Part shown: piece after piece, positions 19,344 to 28,730 of the stretch | Numbering within the stretch: the stretch's first letter is position 1 | How the letters are laid out: each line of letters starts with the position of its first letter | Source: Bacteroides sp. CAG:1076 | Lineage (GTDB): Bacteria; Bacteroidota; Bacteroidia; Bacteroidales; Bacteroidaceae | Reading direction: 5' to 3' | Assembly: GCA_000436795.1 (NCBI GenBank) | Contig: HF993254.1 | Location: 28,085-92,084, forward strand | Length of the DNA: 64,000 bases | The notes under the pieces: model-generated | The model's input: the letters and a program-made list of their open reading frames with translations, nothing else | Databases searched by the model: none | What the model was told of the DNA's origin: nothing | Program-made: the position numbers and the translations under genes

Positions 19344-19349
19344 AGGAGG
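19344..19349 (+). promoter_or_regulatory. Unusually good ribosome binding site before the GH3 fusion gene
   Basis: AGGAGG ten bases before the ATG at 19360. Strong Shine-Dalgarno sequences are rare in this window, so this one stands out and supports the start. Confidence 0.6.
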
Positions 19350-19359
19350 GAGAAGGATT

Positions 19360-22332
19360 ATGAATAAACGTTTTTGGGGATTGATTATTTGCTTGTTTTT
19401 ATGGATAGGGGTGAATGCTTCTTCTGTAAGAATATTGGAACAGATAGATGATACCGTAGCATGTAACCGCTGGGTGGAAGAACAACTTGCTCGTATGACG
19501 TTAAAGCAGAAAGTCGGTCAGTTGTTTATTCATACAGTTGCTCCTGTTACTTTACAAAAAAATAAGAACAGTATCGAGGATGCGGTTAAGGAATATGGTA
19601 TAGGTGGATTGCTTTTTTCAAAAGGTGAACTGAATAAGCAGGTACAACTTACTAATCTGGCGCAGCAGTGGGCCGATATTCCTTTGCTGATAACTTTTGA
19701 TGGAGAGTGGGGACTGGGCATGAGATTGGAAGGAATGCCCGAATTTCCACGTAACAGAGTATTGGGATGTATACAGAATGATACATTGATTTATCAATAT
19801 GGGCGGGAAGTAGCAAGGCAACTTCGTGAGATAGGTGTGCATGTTAATTTTGCGCCTGTTGCCGATGTCGATAATAATCCCAGTAATCCCGTTATTAATG
19901 TTCGCTCTTTTGGTAGTGATCCGAAGCAAGTTGCGCGTAAAGTGATAGCCTACTCTCGTGGCTTGGAAGATGGAGGCGTTATGGCTGTTTGCAAGCATTT
20001 CCCAGGTCATGGCGATACAGATACCGATTCTCATTATGTGTTGCCTGTACTTAATTTTAATCGTGACCGCTTAGACAGTGTAGAGTTGTATCCTTTTCGG
20101 GAAGCAATCAAGGCTGGCATTGGGGGAATGATGATTGGTCATCTGCACGTTGCCGAGCTGGATAATAGGCCTGCGTCTATATCTTCGGAAGTAATTACTT
20201 CGGTTTTGTGTAAAGAACTGGGCTTTTCCGGACTGGTATTTACCGATGCGCTGGAAATGAAAGGTATTTCTAATAATGCAGATAATCCTTGTGCTCAGGC
20301 TCTGATGGCAGGAAACGACCTGCTGCTGGTACCAAGAAATTTAAAGAAGAGCCTTGAAAGTGTAATGCGTGCCATAAAAGCGGGCAAACTGAGCGAAAAG
20401 GTTATTACAGAAAAGTGCCGTAAGGTGCTTATGTATAAGTATGCTTTGGGGCTAAGCCATAAGCAGTATACCGAGCTTGATGGGATCAAACAGCGAATTC
20501 ATACTGCGGGTATGGATAGTTTATTGGCTGCTATGGAGAAGGCTGCTGTTACTGTGTTAAAGGATTCGGCAGACGTGTTGCCGCTCGACTTGTCATTGTC
20601 GGGAAATGTTTTGTTGAGTCTGTCTTCTTCTTTATCTGACGATTACCCATTCTATAAGGAATTGAAAAAAACTGTTTCACTGGCGTGGTTGCATGGCAAT
20701 GCTGATTCGTTAAATCGAATTCAAGAACGTGTTACTCCGGCACAGCAGGTGATTGTAGCTGTACATCCCAATACAAATTTTCAACCGTTCCTCCCGCTGC
20801 TGGAGAAGTTGGCAGTTGATAAGCCTGTTGTCATTGTGTGTTTTGCTTCTCAGGATATATTGCAGGAGATGCCTTCTGTATTGCGGAATGTTTCGGCTGT
20901 AGTATTAGCACATACTGATAAGACATATATTCAGCAGTATGTGGCTGATGTAATGACAGGGCAGGATATTGTAAACGGACGATTATCTGTTGATATGGCA
21001 GGGTTATGGAAGAGTGGTACAGGGATAACCCTTGATCCGGACTATCCTCGCTCGTATACTCCTGAAGAACTGGGTATGGATTCTAAGATATTGGCTGCCA
21101 TTGATACCATAGCAGAAGAAGGTATTCGGGAAAAGGCTTATCCAGGTTGTCATGTTCTGATAACAAAGGATGGATATCCTGTATACAATAAATGTTTCGG
21201 CTCTTTGACTTATGAGGGAAAGGAGAAGGTCAGGGAGCATACTATTTATGATTTAGCTTCTTTAAGTAAAGCTGCTGGTACATTGTTGGCAGTGATGAAG
21301 CTGTATGACGAAGGTAAGTTCGGGCTGACAGATAAAGTAAGTCTTTATTTGCCAGCTTTGAGAAAGACAAATAAACAGAATATTACTATTCAGGATTTGT
21401 TATTTCATGAATCTGGTTTGCCTTCGTATTTGCCGTTCTATGAAGATGCTATTGATATGAAGACTTGTAAAGGTGGTTTCTCTCGGAAGAAGCCGGATGC
21501 AGAACATCGTTTGCAGATAGCTCCTAATGTGTATGTATGTACTAACTTCTTTTTTAAGAAGGAATGGGTGTCTGCTGTTCCTTCGGATGTGTATTCTTTG
21601 CCGTTGTCCGATAGTTTGTTCTTGAATAAAGATTTTAAACAAGTCGTTATGCGTGAAATTATCAATGCTCCACTGAAGGGGCATTCGTATCGGTATAGTT
21701 GTCTGAATTTTATGTTGTTGAAGGAAGTGGTAGAAAGTATCACGAAAGTTCCGATGGATGTATACTTGGACAGCGTCTTCTTTAAGCCGATGGGATTGAT
21801 GTATACGGCATATAATCCATTAAAACATTTTTCAAAAGAGCAGATAGCTCCTACTGCGGAAAAAGATTTCTTGCGTGGAGGGCCTTTGCAGGGATATGTA
21901 CACGACGAAGCTGCTGCATTTATGGGCGGTGTATCGGGTAATGCCGGGCTATTTTCTACCGCACACGATGTATCTGTACTTTTTCAGATGTTGCTTGATC
22001 GAGGTATTTGCGGCGACCGCCGTTACCTGAGTCGTGCTACTTGTGATTTGTTTATGAGTATGAAATCTAAAAACAGTCGCCGTGGTTTGGGCTTCGATAA
22101 ACCAGATATGGAGAAACACGATGAGAGTCCGTGTACTCCCGAAGCTCCTGCTTCTGTTTTTGGACATACGGGCTTTACTGGTACTTGTGTATGGGCTGAT
22201 CCGGATAATGATCTTGTCTTTGTATTTTTAAGTAACCGTACTTATCCTACAAGCTATGGTCAGAATAATTTGGTTAAGCTGGGAATCCGTTCCCGTATTC
22301 AACAAGCAATGTATCAATCCTTAATGCATTGA
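19360..22332 (+). CDS. GH3 beta-N-acetylglucosaminidase fused to a serine beta-lactamase-like domain
   Basis: A 990-residue exported protein (signal peptide ending near residue 20). Residues about 35-370 form a NagZ-like GH3 domain with KHFPGHGDTDTDSH (212-225) and the nucleophile segment FTDALEMKGIS (Asp296). Residues about 390-560 look like the GH3 C-terminal alpha/beta domain. Residues about 565-985 are a class C beta-lactamase/DD-peptidase-like domain with Ser634-Leu-Ser-Lys637 and a C-terminal His-Thr-Gly (FGHTGFTGT); the middle motif reads YSC where YxN is usual. The combination points to peptidoglycan turnover in the periplasm: GlcNAc removal plus a serine esterase, amidase or peptidase. 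This fusion is known in Bacteroidetes. It follows the nucleotidase genes but a 79-bp gap separates them. Confidence 0.9.
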   Translation: MNKRFWGLIICLFLWIGVNASSVRILEQIDDTVACNRWVEEQLARMTLKQKVGQLFIHTVAPVTLQKNKNSIEDAVKEYGIGGLLFSKGELNKQVQLTNLAQQWADIPLLITFDGEWGLGMRLEGMPEFPRNRVLGCIQNDTLIYQYGREVARQLREIGVHVNFAPVADVDNNPSNPVINVRSFGSDPKQVARKVIAYSRGLEDGGVMAVCKHFPGHGDTDTDSHYVLPVLNFNRDRLDSVELYPFREAIKAGIGGMMIGHLHVAELDNRPASISSEVITSVLCKELGFSGLVFTDALEMKGISNNADNPCAQALMAGNDLLLVPRNLKKSLESVMRAIKAGKLSEKVITEKCRKVLMYKYALGLSHKQYTELDGIKQRIHTAGMDSLLAAMEKAAVTVLKDSADVLPLDLSLSGNVLLSLSSSLSDDYPFYKELKKTVSLAWLHGNADSLNRIQERVTPAQQVIVAVHPNTNFQPFLPLLEKLAVDKPVVIVCFASQDILQEMPSVLRNVSAVVLAHTDKTYIQQYVADVMTGQDIVNGRLSVDMAGLWKSGTGITLDPDYPRSYTPEELGMDSKILAAIDTIAEEGIREKAYPGCHVLITKDGYPVYNKCFGSLTYEGKEKVREHTIYDLASLSKAAGTLLAVMKLYDEGKFGLTDKVSLYLPALRKTNKQNITIQDLLFHESGLPSYLPFYEDAIDMKTCKGGFSRKKPDAEHRLQIAPNVYVCTNFFFKKEWVSAVPSDVYSLPLSDSLFLNKDFKQVVMREIINAPLKGHSYRYSCLNFMLLKEVVESITKVPMDVYLDSVFFKPMGLMYTAYNPLKHFSKEQIAPTAEKDFLRGGPLQGYVHDEAAAFMGGVSGNAGLFSTAHDVSVLFQMLLDRGICGDRRYLSRATCDLFMSMKSKNSRRGLGFDKPDMEKHDESPCTPEAPASVFGHTGFTGTCVWADPDNDLVFVFLSNRTYPTSYGQNNLVKLGIRSRIQQAMYQSLMH

Positions 22333-22401
22333 TACTATTTAGACATGTTACAAATTAGGGAAATATTGTAAAGTAGATATTACAAATCTCGTCAAAAAGA
22401 T

Positions 22402-22409
22402 TACCTTTG
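22402..22409 (+). promoter_or_regulatory. -7 box of the ferredoxin gene
   Basis: TACCTTTG matches TAnnTTTG exactly. It puts the transcript start near 22416, so the in-frame upstream codon at 22407 cannot be the start. Confidence 0.55.
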
Positions 22410-22451
22410 CATCATCAAATTAGTACTAATAATAATTTAATTTTTACTACA

Positions 22452-22619
22452 ATGGCTTACGTAATTAGTGACGATTGTATCGCTTGCGGTACTTGTATCG
22501 ATGAATGTCCGGTTGGAGCAATTTCTGAAGGTGATAAATATTCTATCAACCCGGAAATGTGTACTGAATGTGGAACATGCGCAGATGTATGTCCTTCTGA
22601 AGCAATCCACCAGGGATAA
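22452..22619 (+). CDS. Small 2[4Fe-4S] ferredoxin
   Basis: A 55-residue protein that is little more than two iron-sulfur motifs: CIACGTCIDECP and CTECGTCADVCP, each with four Cys. It is a clostridial-type bacterial ferredoxin, an electron carrier for low-potential reactions such as pyruvate:ferredoxin oxidoreductase. The start MAYVISDDC is the family start and follows a consensus -7 box by about 40 bases. It is monocistronic: own promoter, then a strong terminator. Confidence 0.95.
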   Translation: MAYVISDDCIACGTCIDECPVGAISEGDKYSINPEMCTECGTCADVCPSEAIHQG

Positions 22620-22648
22620 TCGACACATCGTCTTATGACAAAATTCAT

Positions 22649-22687
22649 AATAGGTCATCTTTTATAAAGATGGCCTATTTTTTTATA
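22649..22687 (+). terminator. Ferredoxin terminator
   Basis: ATAGGTCATCTTT pairs with AAAGATGGCCTAT (one G-T pair), then a T-run. Confidence 0.8.
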
Positions 22688-22760
22688 TCCTTGCCTGTCG
22701 TTTCAGATTCTTTTCAGTTTTGTCTTTTTATTTTGTGTCGTAACATTAAATAAAGGACTT

Positions 22761-24107
22761 ATGGCAAAATCACGATTATTGTTAGGTGCATGTATTATGG
22801 CTGGTGTATTATTCTTTACTTCGTGCAGTGAAAATGAAAATTCATCTTTTCCTGCAGGAACATCCGGTGATATTCCTGCACAAGTAATGGAAGCATTTAA
22901 TGCTCAGTTTCCTGGTGCAAGTAATGTGGTGTGGACGACTAAAGCCGGTTATGCTGTAGCCGACTTCTATTGGGATGGTACGCGTTCAGCTGATATGTCG
23001 CGTAATCATACTGCTTGGTTTGCATTAGAGAGTGGAATTTTGGGTATGACTGAAAAGGAAATCCGTTTTGTTGAATTGCCCGATCAGGTGAAATCTGCTT
23101 TTTTTGCAAGTGAATATGGACAGGCTCCGTGGGTAGCAGATGATGAGGTGGATGTTCTGACGAGAAATAGTGTAGCTGAAACTCTGTATATTATCGACGT
23201 AGAAAAGAAAGAGGGTGGAGCAGATACTGATGTTGATTTGTATTATACTCCAGAAGGTATCTTGGTAAAGGAAGTCATTGATGCGGATGATAATAAGGAT
23301 TATCAGGAATATTTACCGCAGACACCGTCTGCTACGGTAGAAAGTTGGCTGAAGGAAAATTATCCAAATGCGAGAATTATCGATTTAGATAATGAAGATG
23401 GGGGTACGGAAGTGGAGTTTATTTACGAAGGCTTGAAGCACGAAGCCTTTTTCAACCAAGCACAAGCCTGGGTATACACCAGGATAGAATATGAATTTAG
23501 AAATATTGATGAGGTAACGGCTATTCCTTCGCAAGTAATTGCTGCCCTGAAATCGACATCTGTTTATTTGGAAGGTGGACGTATTGAAGAAGCGGAGAAA
23601 TATGAAACTGAGAAGTCCGGAACATTCTATTGCTTTGAATTAGAAACTCGTTTCGATGATGATGTAAAGATTTATATAAGTCATGACGGAACTGTTCTGG
23701 AAGGACGTCCCGATCTGGGCGGAGGAAATACGGAAGATACTGGAACTGTTGCTGGAGATGTAGAGCAGTTCATTCAGGAGAACTATCCCGGAGCAGTTAT
23801 TATAGAACGTGGCTATGACGATGGTTATCTGGAAGTCGACATCCGGCACGATGGAAAAGAGAAAGAACTTCTTTTCAATGGCCGGTATGAGTGGGTACGT
23901 ACTTCCTGGGAAATCAGCAGCCAAGAACTTCCGGCCGCAGTAACAGCCGCTTTAACAGCAGGAGGTTACCGGTTGGATGATAACGAAGCAGATGTGATAG
24001 AAACGCCCGATTCGTCATGGTACGAAGTAGAAGTATTGCATAATGGAGAAGAACTAAAAGTCTTCATCGATGCAGCAGGTAATATTATCAAGACTGTAAG
24101 AGATTAG
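22761..24107 (+). CDS. PepSY-like (DUF2874) repeat lipoprotein
   Basis: A 448-residue lipoprotein (lipobox LFFTSC). The mature part is built of about four to five tandem units of the PepSY-like/DUF2874 type, a fold resembling beta-lactamase inhibitor protein. Each unit has an Ile-Pro or Leu-Pro-x-x-Val start, a NYPGA/NYPNA-type turn and a VEFIYEG- or VDIRHDGK-type strand. Examples: IPAQVMEAFNAQFPGASNVV, TVESWLKENYPNARII, IPSQVIAALKS, DVEQFIQENYPGAVII and LPAAVTAALTAG. The protein is very acidic. The function of these envelope proteins is unknown; a binding or inhibitory role is only suggested by the fold. Monocistronic. Confidence 0.8.
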   Translation: MAKSRLLLGACIMAGVLFFTSCSENENSSFPAGTSGDIPAQVMEAFNAQFPGASNVVWTTKAGYAVADFYWDGTRSADMSRNHTAWFALESGILGMTEKEIRFVELPDQVKSAFFASEYGQAPWVADDEVDVLTRNSVAETLYIIDVEKKEGGADTDVDLYYTPEGILVKEVIDADDNKDYQEYLPQTPSATVESWLKENYPNARIIDLDNEDGGTEVEFIYEGLKHEAFFNQAQAWVYTRIEYEFRNIDEVTAIPSQVIAALKSTSVYLEGGRIEEAEKYETEKSGTFYCFELETRFDDDVKIYISHDGTVLEGRPDLGGGNTEDTGTVAGDVEQFIQENYPGAVIIERGYDDGYLEVDIRHDGKEKELLFNGRYEWVRTSWEISSQELPAAVTAALTAGGYRLDDNEADVIETPDSSWYEVEVLHNGEELKVFIDAAGNIIKTVRD

Positions 24108-24116
24108 AAATACTTA

Positions 24117-24213
24117 ATTCACCACAGGTTGCTCCGATGTAATCAAGTTAGTCAGATGTTATTTCATAGTATAATATTATGACTTTGGTCAATCAAAGTA
24201 AACTGTGGTGAAT
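24117..24213. repeat. 97-bp segment bounded by a perfect 11-bp inverted repeat
   Basis: ATTCACCACAG (24117-24127) and CTGTGGTGAAT (24203-24213) enclose 75 AT-rich bases that contain a smaller CTTTG/CAAAG hairpin. It lies between the convergent PepSY-like and ROK genes. It could be a long-loop terminator or the remnant of a small inverted-repeat element. Confidence 0.5.
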
Positions 24214-24243
24214 AGTTGTTCCTATCATATTTTTGCCATTTTT

Positions 24244-25446
24244 TTAGTCTTCAAACAATTTGCTTCTTGATAATAGACAAGAACCGATTACGCATGCCTG
24301 ATCCTTCAGCTTCGAAAGTACGATTTCAGAATCGCGGCTCATCAGACTAAGAGTGTATTTTCTTACAGCGGAAATCACAGGTTGAAGAAGAAAGTCGCCG
24401 GCGCGCGACATTTGTCCGCCAATGATTACCATATCAGGGTTAAATATATTAATCAGACTTCCAATGTGAAATCCCAGTTGCTGCCCGATTTGTTCAACAA
24501 GTTCAATGGCAAGTAAGTCCTCACGGCTGATAGCATTGAACACATCGTCAAGCGTAATATCTTCTATTTTCTTTTCGGCCAGTATAATAGACGTTTCCCC
24601 AGCCTGCAGGTGTTCTATAAATTTTCTATATAAAGCCGAGCAGGAAACTTCAGTTTCTACGCATCCTTTCTTTCCGCAGTGGCAGATTATCTGGTTGTCG
24701 TAACCATATGTATGGCCTACTTCGCCAGAGAACCCCGATTTCCCTTTGTAAAGTTTTCCATCTATCATGATTCCCATGCCCAAGCCCCAGCCGATATTCA
24801 TGAAAAGCACATTTTTAGCTCCTCTTACTACTCCTTTGATGCACTCTCCATAGAGCATGGCCCGGCTGTCATTGTCAATAGAAGTGTCTATTTTCAGACG
24901 TTCGGTCAGTATTTCTGCCAGCGGGCGTTCGCCAAAGTTGAAGAAACTGTGGCAGTAACCTAATTCCGGATTTACCCGTCCGCACAGAGTAACATTAATA
25001 TGAAGTATCTTTTCTTGGTTCAGCGGAAGGCTGTTTATAAAATTCTGGATATGGCGGCACAGTTCATCGATACATTCAAGTGTATCTTTTCTCTCGAAGG
25101 GGATTCCCATTTGTAACTTCAGAATATCACCTTTAAAGTTAATGATTCCGATATTGACACAGTTCCATGTAACATCTACTCCTACGAAATAAGCCGAATC
25201 TGTATTTAGTCCGTATAAAATAGGGTGGCGTCCACCGCTGGTTTCCAGTTTCCCATATTCATCTATATAGCCTTGTTCGTACATTTCGTCGACTACTTTT
25301 GTGACAGTGGGTATACTTAAGTCCATATCTTTTGCAAGATCGGTAATAGTAGAGTTCTCATTATAGATAAGGTAGGTAATAATATGTTTCTTCATTACCG
25401 CTCCTTTTGAACCCTTTTGCAATTCCTCTAATAATCGTTCTTTCAT
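24244..25446 (-). CDS. ROK family transcriptional regulator (NagC/XylR type)
   Basis: A 400-residue cytoplasmic protein. Residues about 18-62 form a winged helix-turn-helix (NSTITDLAKDMDLSIPTVTK). The rest is a ROK sugar-kinase-like domain with FVGVDVTW, MNIGWGLGMGIMIDG, SGFSGEVGH and the zinc motif CHCGKKGCVETEVSC. It is divergent from nagB and from the NagB-like fusion gene, so by analogy to NagC it probably represses amino-sugar catabolism and senses GlcNAc-6-phosphate or a related sugar. The ligand is inferred from context. Confidence 0.88.
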   Translation of the reverse strand: MKERLLEELQKGSKGAVMKKHIITYLIYNENSTITDLAKDMDLSIPTVTKVVDEMYEQGYIDEYGKLETSGGRHPILYGLNTDSAYFVGVDVTWNCVNIGIINFKGDILKLQMGIPFERKDTLECIDELCRHIQNFINSLPLNQEKILHINVTLCGRVNPELGYCHSFFNFGERPLAEILTERLKIDTSIDNDSRAMLYGECIKGVVRGAKNVLFMNIGWGLGMGIMIDGKLYKGKSGFSGEVGHTYGYDNQIICHCGKKGCVETEVSCSALYRKFIEHLQAGETSIILAEKKIEDITLDDVFNAISREDLLAIELVEQIGQQLGFHIGSLINIFNPDMVIIGGQMSRAGDFLLQPVISAVRKYTLSLMSRDSEIVLSKLKDQACVIGSCLLSRSKLFED

Positions 25447-25520
25447 ATGGATTTGGTTTAAAAATATACTATTAGTTAATTAAACTTTTTAAAAATCGGA
25501 TGTAATTACTTATTATTATA

Positions 25521-25552
25521 GTTGTTTTTATCTATAATTACAAATATCTTTG
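25521..25552 (+). promoter_or_regulatory. nagB promoter
   Basis: GTTG (25521-25524), 20 bp, TATCTTTG (25545-25552), about 60 bases before the ATG at 25615. The AT-rich 168-bp gap to the divergent ROK gene is where a repressor site would be expected; I could not define one. Confidence 0.55.
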
Positions 25553-25614
25553 TAGCGGAAACAATGAGAATATAAATTCTTGTTACAAATATATTAATTA
25601 AATCTGGAAAAACT

Positions 25615-26406
25615 ATGAGAGTAATTATTGAATCTGACTACCAAGCTCTTTCTCAATGGGCTGCAAACTATGTAGCAAAGAGAATTAACGAAGCAAATCC
25701 TACTGCTGAAAAACCGTTTGTTTTGGGCTTGCCTACTGGTTCTTCTCCTCTGGGTATGTATAAAGCTCTGATTGAACTAAATAAAAAAGGTGTAGTATCA
25801 TTTGAGCATGTTGTAACATTTAATATGGATGAATACGTTGGACTGCCGGAATCACATCCTGAAAGTTATCATTCATTCATGTATAATAATTTCTTTAATC
25901 ATATTGATATCCGTAAAGAAAATATCCATATTCTGAACGGAAATGCAAAAGATTTGGAAGCCGAATGTGCTAATTATGAAAAGCAGATTGAGTCGTTTGG
26001 TGGAATCGACCTCTTCTTGGGAGGTATCGGTCCTGACGGACATATTGCTTTCAACGAACCGGGTTCGTCACTGGCTTCACGTACTCGTGTAAAGACATTG
26101 ACAACTGATACGATTATTGCCAATTCTCGTTTCTTCGAGAACGATGTGAACAAAGTACCTAAGACAGCTTTGACTGTAGGAGTTGGTACTGTTATGGATG
26201 CCAAGGAAGTTCTTATTCTGTGCAACGGTCATAATAAAGCTCGTGCATTGCAGCATGCTGTAGAAGGAGGTATTACACAAATGTGGACTATCAGTGCTTT
26301 GCAGTTGCATCGTCATGGTATCATTGTTTGCGATGAAGCTGCTACCGATGAATTGAAAGTAGGTACTTACAAATACTTCAAGGATATCGAGCGCAATAAT
26401 CTATAA
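25615..26406 (+). CDS. nagB: Glucosamine-6-phosphate deaminase
   Basis: A 263-residue cytoplasmic enzyme converting glucosamine-6-phosphate to fructose-6-phosphate and ammonia. It aligns with E. coli NagB without gaps through the active site: [16 protein letters not shown] (phosphate loop), FNMDEYVGL with Asp72, and [16 protein letters not shown] with Asp141, His143 and Glu148, all in the E. coli numbering. Family length is normal. It is the first gene of a two-gene operon, divergent from a ROK regulator. Confidence 0.97.
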   Translation: MRVIIESDYQALSQWAANYVAKRINEANPTAEKPFVLGLPTGSSPLGMYKALIELNKKGVVSFEHVVTFNMDEYVGLPESHPESYHSFMYNNFFNHIDIRKENIHILNGNAKDLEAECANYEKQIESFGGIDLFLGGIGPDGHIAFNEPGSSLASRTRVKTLTTDTIIANSRFFENDVNKVPKTALTVGVGTVMDAKEVLILCNGHNKARALQHAVEGGITQMWTISALQLHRHGIIVCDEAATDELKVGTYKYFKDIERNNL

Positions 26407-26434
26407 GCAAAAATATAATAAAGGAGAATTTTTT

Positions 26435-28420
26435 ATGAGAACTAATCTTAGTTCGCAGATATCTCTGAACAGAGTATCTACCAAATATTATAAACCCGAG
26501 AATACGATAGAGCGTTCCGTGCTGACTCGTTTCGAAAAGATTCCTACCAATATCTATGAAACGGTAGAAGAAGGTGTTGCTTGCATTGCTGATGAAATTA
26601 TCCGTAAAGTGCAAGAACGTCAGCGTGACGGTAAGTTCTGTACGATTGCTGCCGGTACAGGTGCCTCACTTCGTCCATTGTTTGCTGAGTTGGTTCGCAG
26701 ACATAAGGAAGATGGTATCAGTTTCCGCAATGTCGTGGTATTCAACTTGTATGAATATTATCCGCTGACGGAACCGAACCACAGCAGTTTTAACCAGTTG
26801 AACGAACTGTTCTTGAAACAAGTGGATATAGACTCGCAGAATGTATTTACATTAAACGGAACTATTCCGCAAGACGGAGTGATAGAACATTGTCACTTGT
26901 ACGAGCAGCGTATCAAGACATACGGCGGCATCGATATTGCCATTATGGGTATTGGCCGTGAAGGTAACATTGGAATGAATGAACCGGGCTCTACTGCTAC
27001 TTCTCAGACAAGATTGATTTTAATTGATGCAACCTCACGTTCTGAGGCTGCTCATAACTTGGGTATAGATAATTTGCCTCCATGTTCTATTACAATGGGC
27101 GTGGGTTCAATCATGGAAGCACGTAAGGTATTCCTGCTGGCATGGGGTGAAGAAAAGGCAGACATCATCAAGAAGGCTGTAGAGGACAAGATTTCCGATA
27201 CGCTGCCTGCTTCTTATTTGCAGATACATCAGAACGCAACGGTATGCATCGATTTGCCTACTGCTGCCCATCTTACTCGTATTCAGCGTCCGTGGCTGGT
27301 AACAAGCTGCGAATGGAACGACAAACTGATTCGTAGTGCTATTGTCTGGTTGTGCCTGCTTACCAAGAAACCTATCTTGAAGCTGACCAACAAGGATTAC
27401 AATGAAAACGGTTTGAGCGAACTGCTGGCTTTGTATGGTTCTGCATACAATGTGAACATTAAAATATTCAATGACCTGCAACACACTATTACCGGTTGGC
27501 CAGGTGGTAAACCGAATGCCGACGATACTTATCGTCCGGAGCGTGCGAAACCGTTCCCGAAGCGTGTCGTTGTCTTCTCTCCGCATCCGGATGATGATGT
27601 GATCTCTATGGGAGGAACCATCCGTCGTCTGGTTCAGCAGGGACACGAAGTTCACGTAGCTTACGAAACTTCAGGAAATATTGCCGTAGGCGATGAAGAA
27701 GTTGTACGTTTCATGCACTTCATCAACGGTTTCAACCAGTTGTTCGATGACAACAAGAACGAAACAATCAAGGGAATGTATGCCGAAATCAAAAAGTTCT
27801 TGATGAATAAGAAAGAGGGCGATATGGATACCCGCGATATTCTTACCATCAAGGGATTGATTCGTCGTGGTGAGGCTCGTACAGCTTGTACATACAACCA
27901 GATTCCGCTGGAGCGCGTTCACTTCCTCGACCTTCCGTTCTATGAAACCGGACGTATCGAAAAAAATCCTATCAGCGAAGCTGATATAAATATTGTGTTG
28001 GATTTGCTGCGTGAGGTGAAACCTCACCAGATTTATGTAGCCGGCGATTTGGCAGACCCACACGGAACCCACCGTGTTTGTACTGATGCCGTACTGGCTG
28101 CTATCGATGAAGAAAAGAACGCTGGTGCTGAATGGCTGAAAGATTGTCGTATCTGGATGTATCGTGGTGCATGGGCTGAATGGGAAATCGAGAATATTGA
28201 GATGGCTGTGCCGTTGAGTCCGGAAGAATTGCGTGCTAAACGTAACTCTATCTTGAAGCATCAGTCACAGATGGAAAGTGCACCTTTCTTAGGCAATGAC
28301 GAACGTTTGTTCTGGCAGCGTAGTGAAGACCGTAACCGTGGTACAGCATCGTTGTACGACAGTCTGGGTCTGGCATGCTACGAAGCAATGGAAGCGTTTG
28401 TAGAATATAAGCCTCTGTAA
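26435..28420 (+). CDS. NagB-like domain fused to a PIG-L/LmbE deacetylase domain
   Basis: A 661-residue protein, 28 bp after nagB. Residues about 30-290 are a glucosamine-6-phosphate isomerase/deaminase domain, but its active site is changed relative to the neighbouring NagB: Asp72 becomes Tyr106 (FNLYEYYPL), Asp141 becomes Glu176 and His143 becomes Asn178 (GIGREGNIGMNEPGS); Glu183 is kept. Residues about 375-640 are a PIG-L/LmbE zinc deacetylase domain with intact PHPDDD (383-388) and DPHGTH (541-546). PIG-L enzymes remove acetyl groups from GlcNAc-containing substrates. I infer a deacetylase with a sugar-phosphate-binding, probably non-deaminating, N-terminal domain. Databases usually call such proteins glucosamine-6-phosphate deaminase, which may be misleading. 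Confidence 0.9.
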   Translation: MRTNLSSQISLNRVSTKYYKPENTIERSVLTRFEKIPTNIYETVEEGVACIADEIIRKVQERQRDGKFCTIAAGTGASLRPLFAELVRRHKEDGISFRNVVVFNLYEYYPLTEPNHSSFNQLNELFLKQVDIDSQNVFTLNGTIPQDGVIEHCHLYEQRIKTYGGIDIAIMGIGREGNIGMNEPGSTATSQTRLILIDATSRSEAAHNLGIDNLPPCSITMGVGSIMEARKVFLLAWGEEKADIIKKAVEDKISDTLPASYLQIHQNATVCIDLPTAAHLTRIQRPWLVTSCEWNDKLIRSAIVWLCLLTKKPILKLTNKDYNENGLSELLALYGSAYNVNIKIFNDLQHTITGWPGGKPNADDTYRPERAKPFPKRVVVFSPHPDDDVISMGGTIRRLVQQGHEVHVAYETSGNIAVGDEEVVRFMHFINGFNQLFDDNKNETIKGMYAEIKKFLMNKKEGDMDTRDILTIKGLIRRGEARTACTYNQIPLERVHFLDLPFYETGRIEKNPISEADINIVLDLLREVKPHQIYVAGDLADPHGTHRVCTDAVLAAIDEEKNAGAEWLKDCRIWMYRGAWAEWEIENIEMAVPLSPEELRAKRNSILKHQSQMESAPFLGNDERLFWQRSEDRNRGTASLYDSLGLACYEAMEAFVEYKPL

Positions 28421-28501
28421 AAGTTTATTCCGGGGCAGATGTCCGACGGAATGGAGATAGTATGATAGGGATATTCTCAATAAATATCCTTTAAAATAAG
28501 G

Positions 28502-28552
28502 ATGGCGTATGAAGATGACAAGCTATAATCATCTCATATGCCATTTTTTTTA
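28502..28552 (+). terminator. Terminator of the nagB operon
   Basis: ATGGCGTATGAAGATGA pairs imperfectly with TCATCTCATATGCCAT, followed by eight T. Confidence 0.8.
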
Positions 28553-28619
28553 TTATAAATATTTTGTGCCTTAGCCATATCTTGGCTGAAAGTCTCTTTC
28601 CTTTCAGATGTTTAATAGA

Positions 28620-28666
28620 TAAAAAGCCAACTAATTCATGATGCTTTGTATATGAATTAGTTGGCT
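28620..28666 (-). terminator. Terminator of the susC-susD operon
   Basis: A perfect 15-bp inverted repeat (AGCCAACTAATTCAT / ATGAATTAGTTGGCT, 12-base loop) runs into TTTTT on the minus strand. Confidence 0.8.
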
Positions 28667-28730
28667 AATTTGAACAATATTTTTTAGTCTATAGATATTG
28701 TTATAGATAAAGCTTTGTCACGAACAAACG

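Larger units (their letters stand above)
28421..28730. other. Convergent intergenic gap with two terminators
   Basis: No gene seen in these 310 bases. They hold one terminator for each flanking operon (listed separately) and otherwise AT-rich sequence. Confidence 0.7.
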
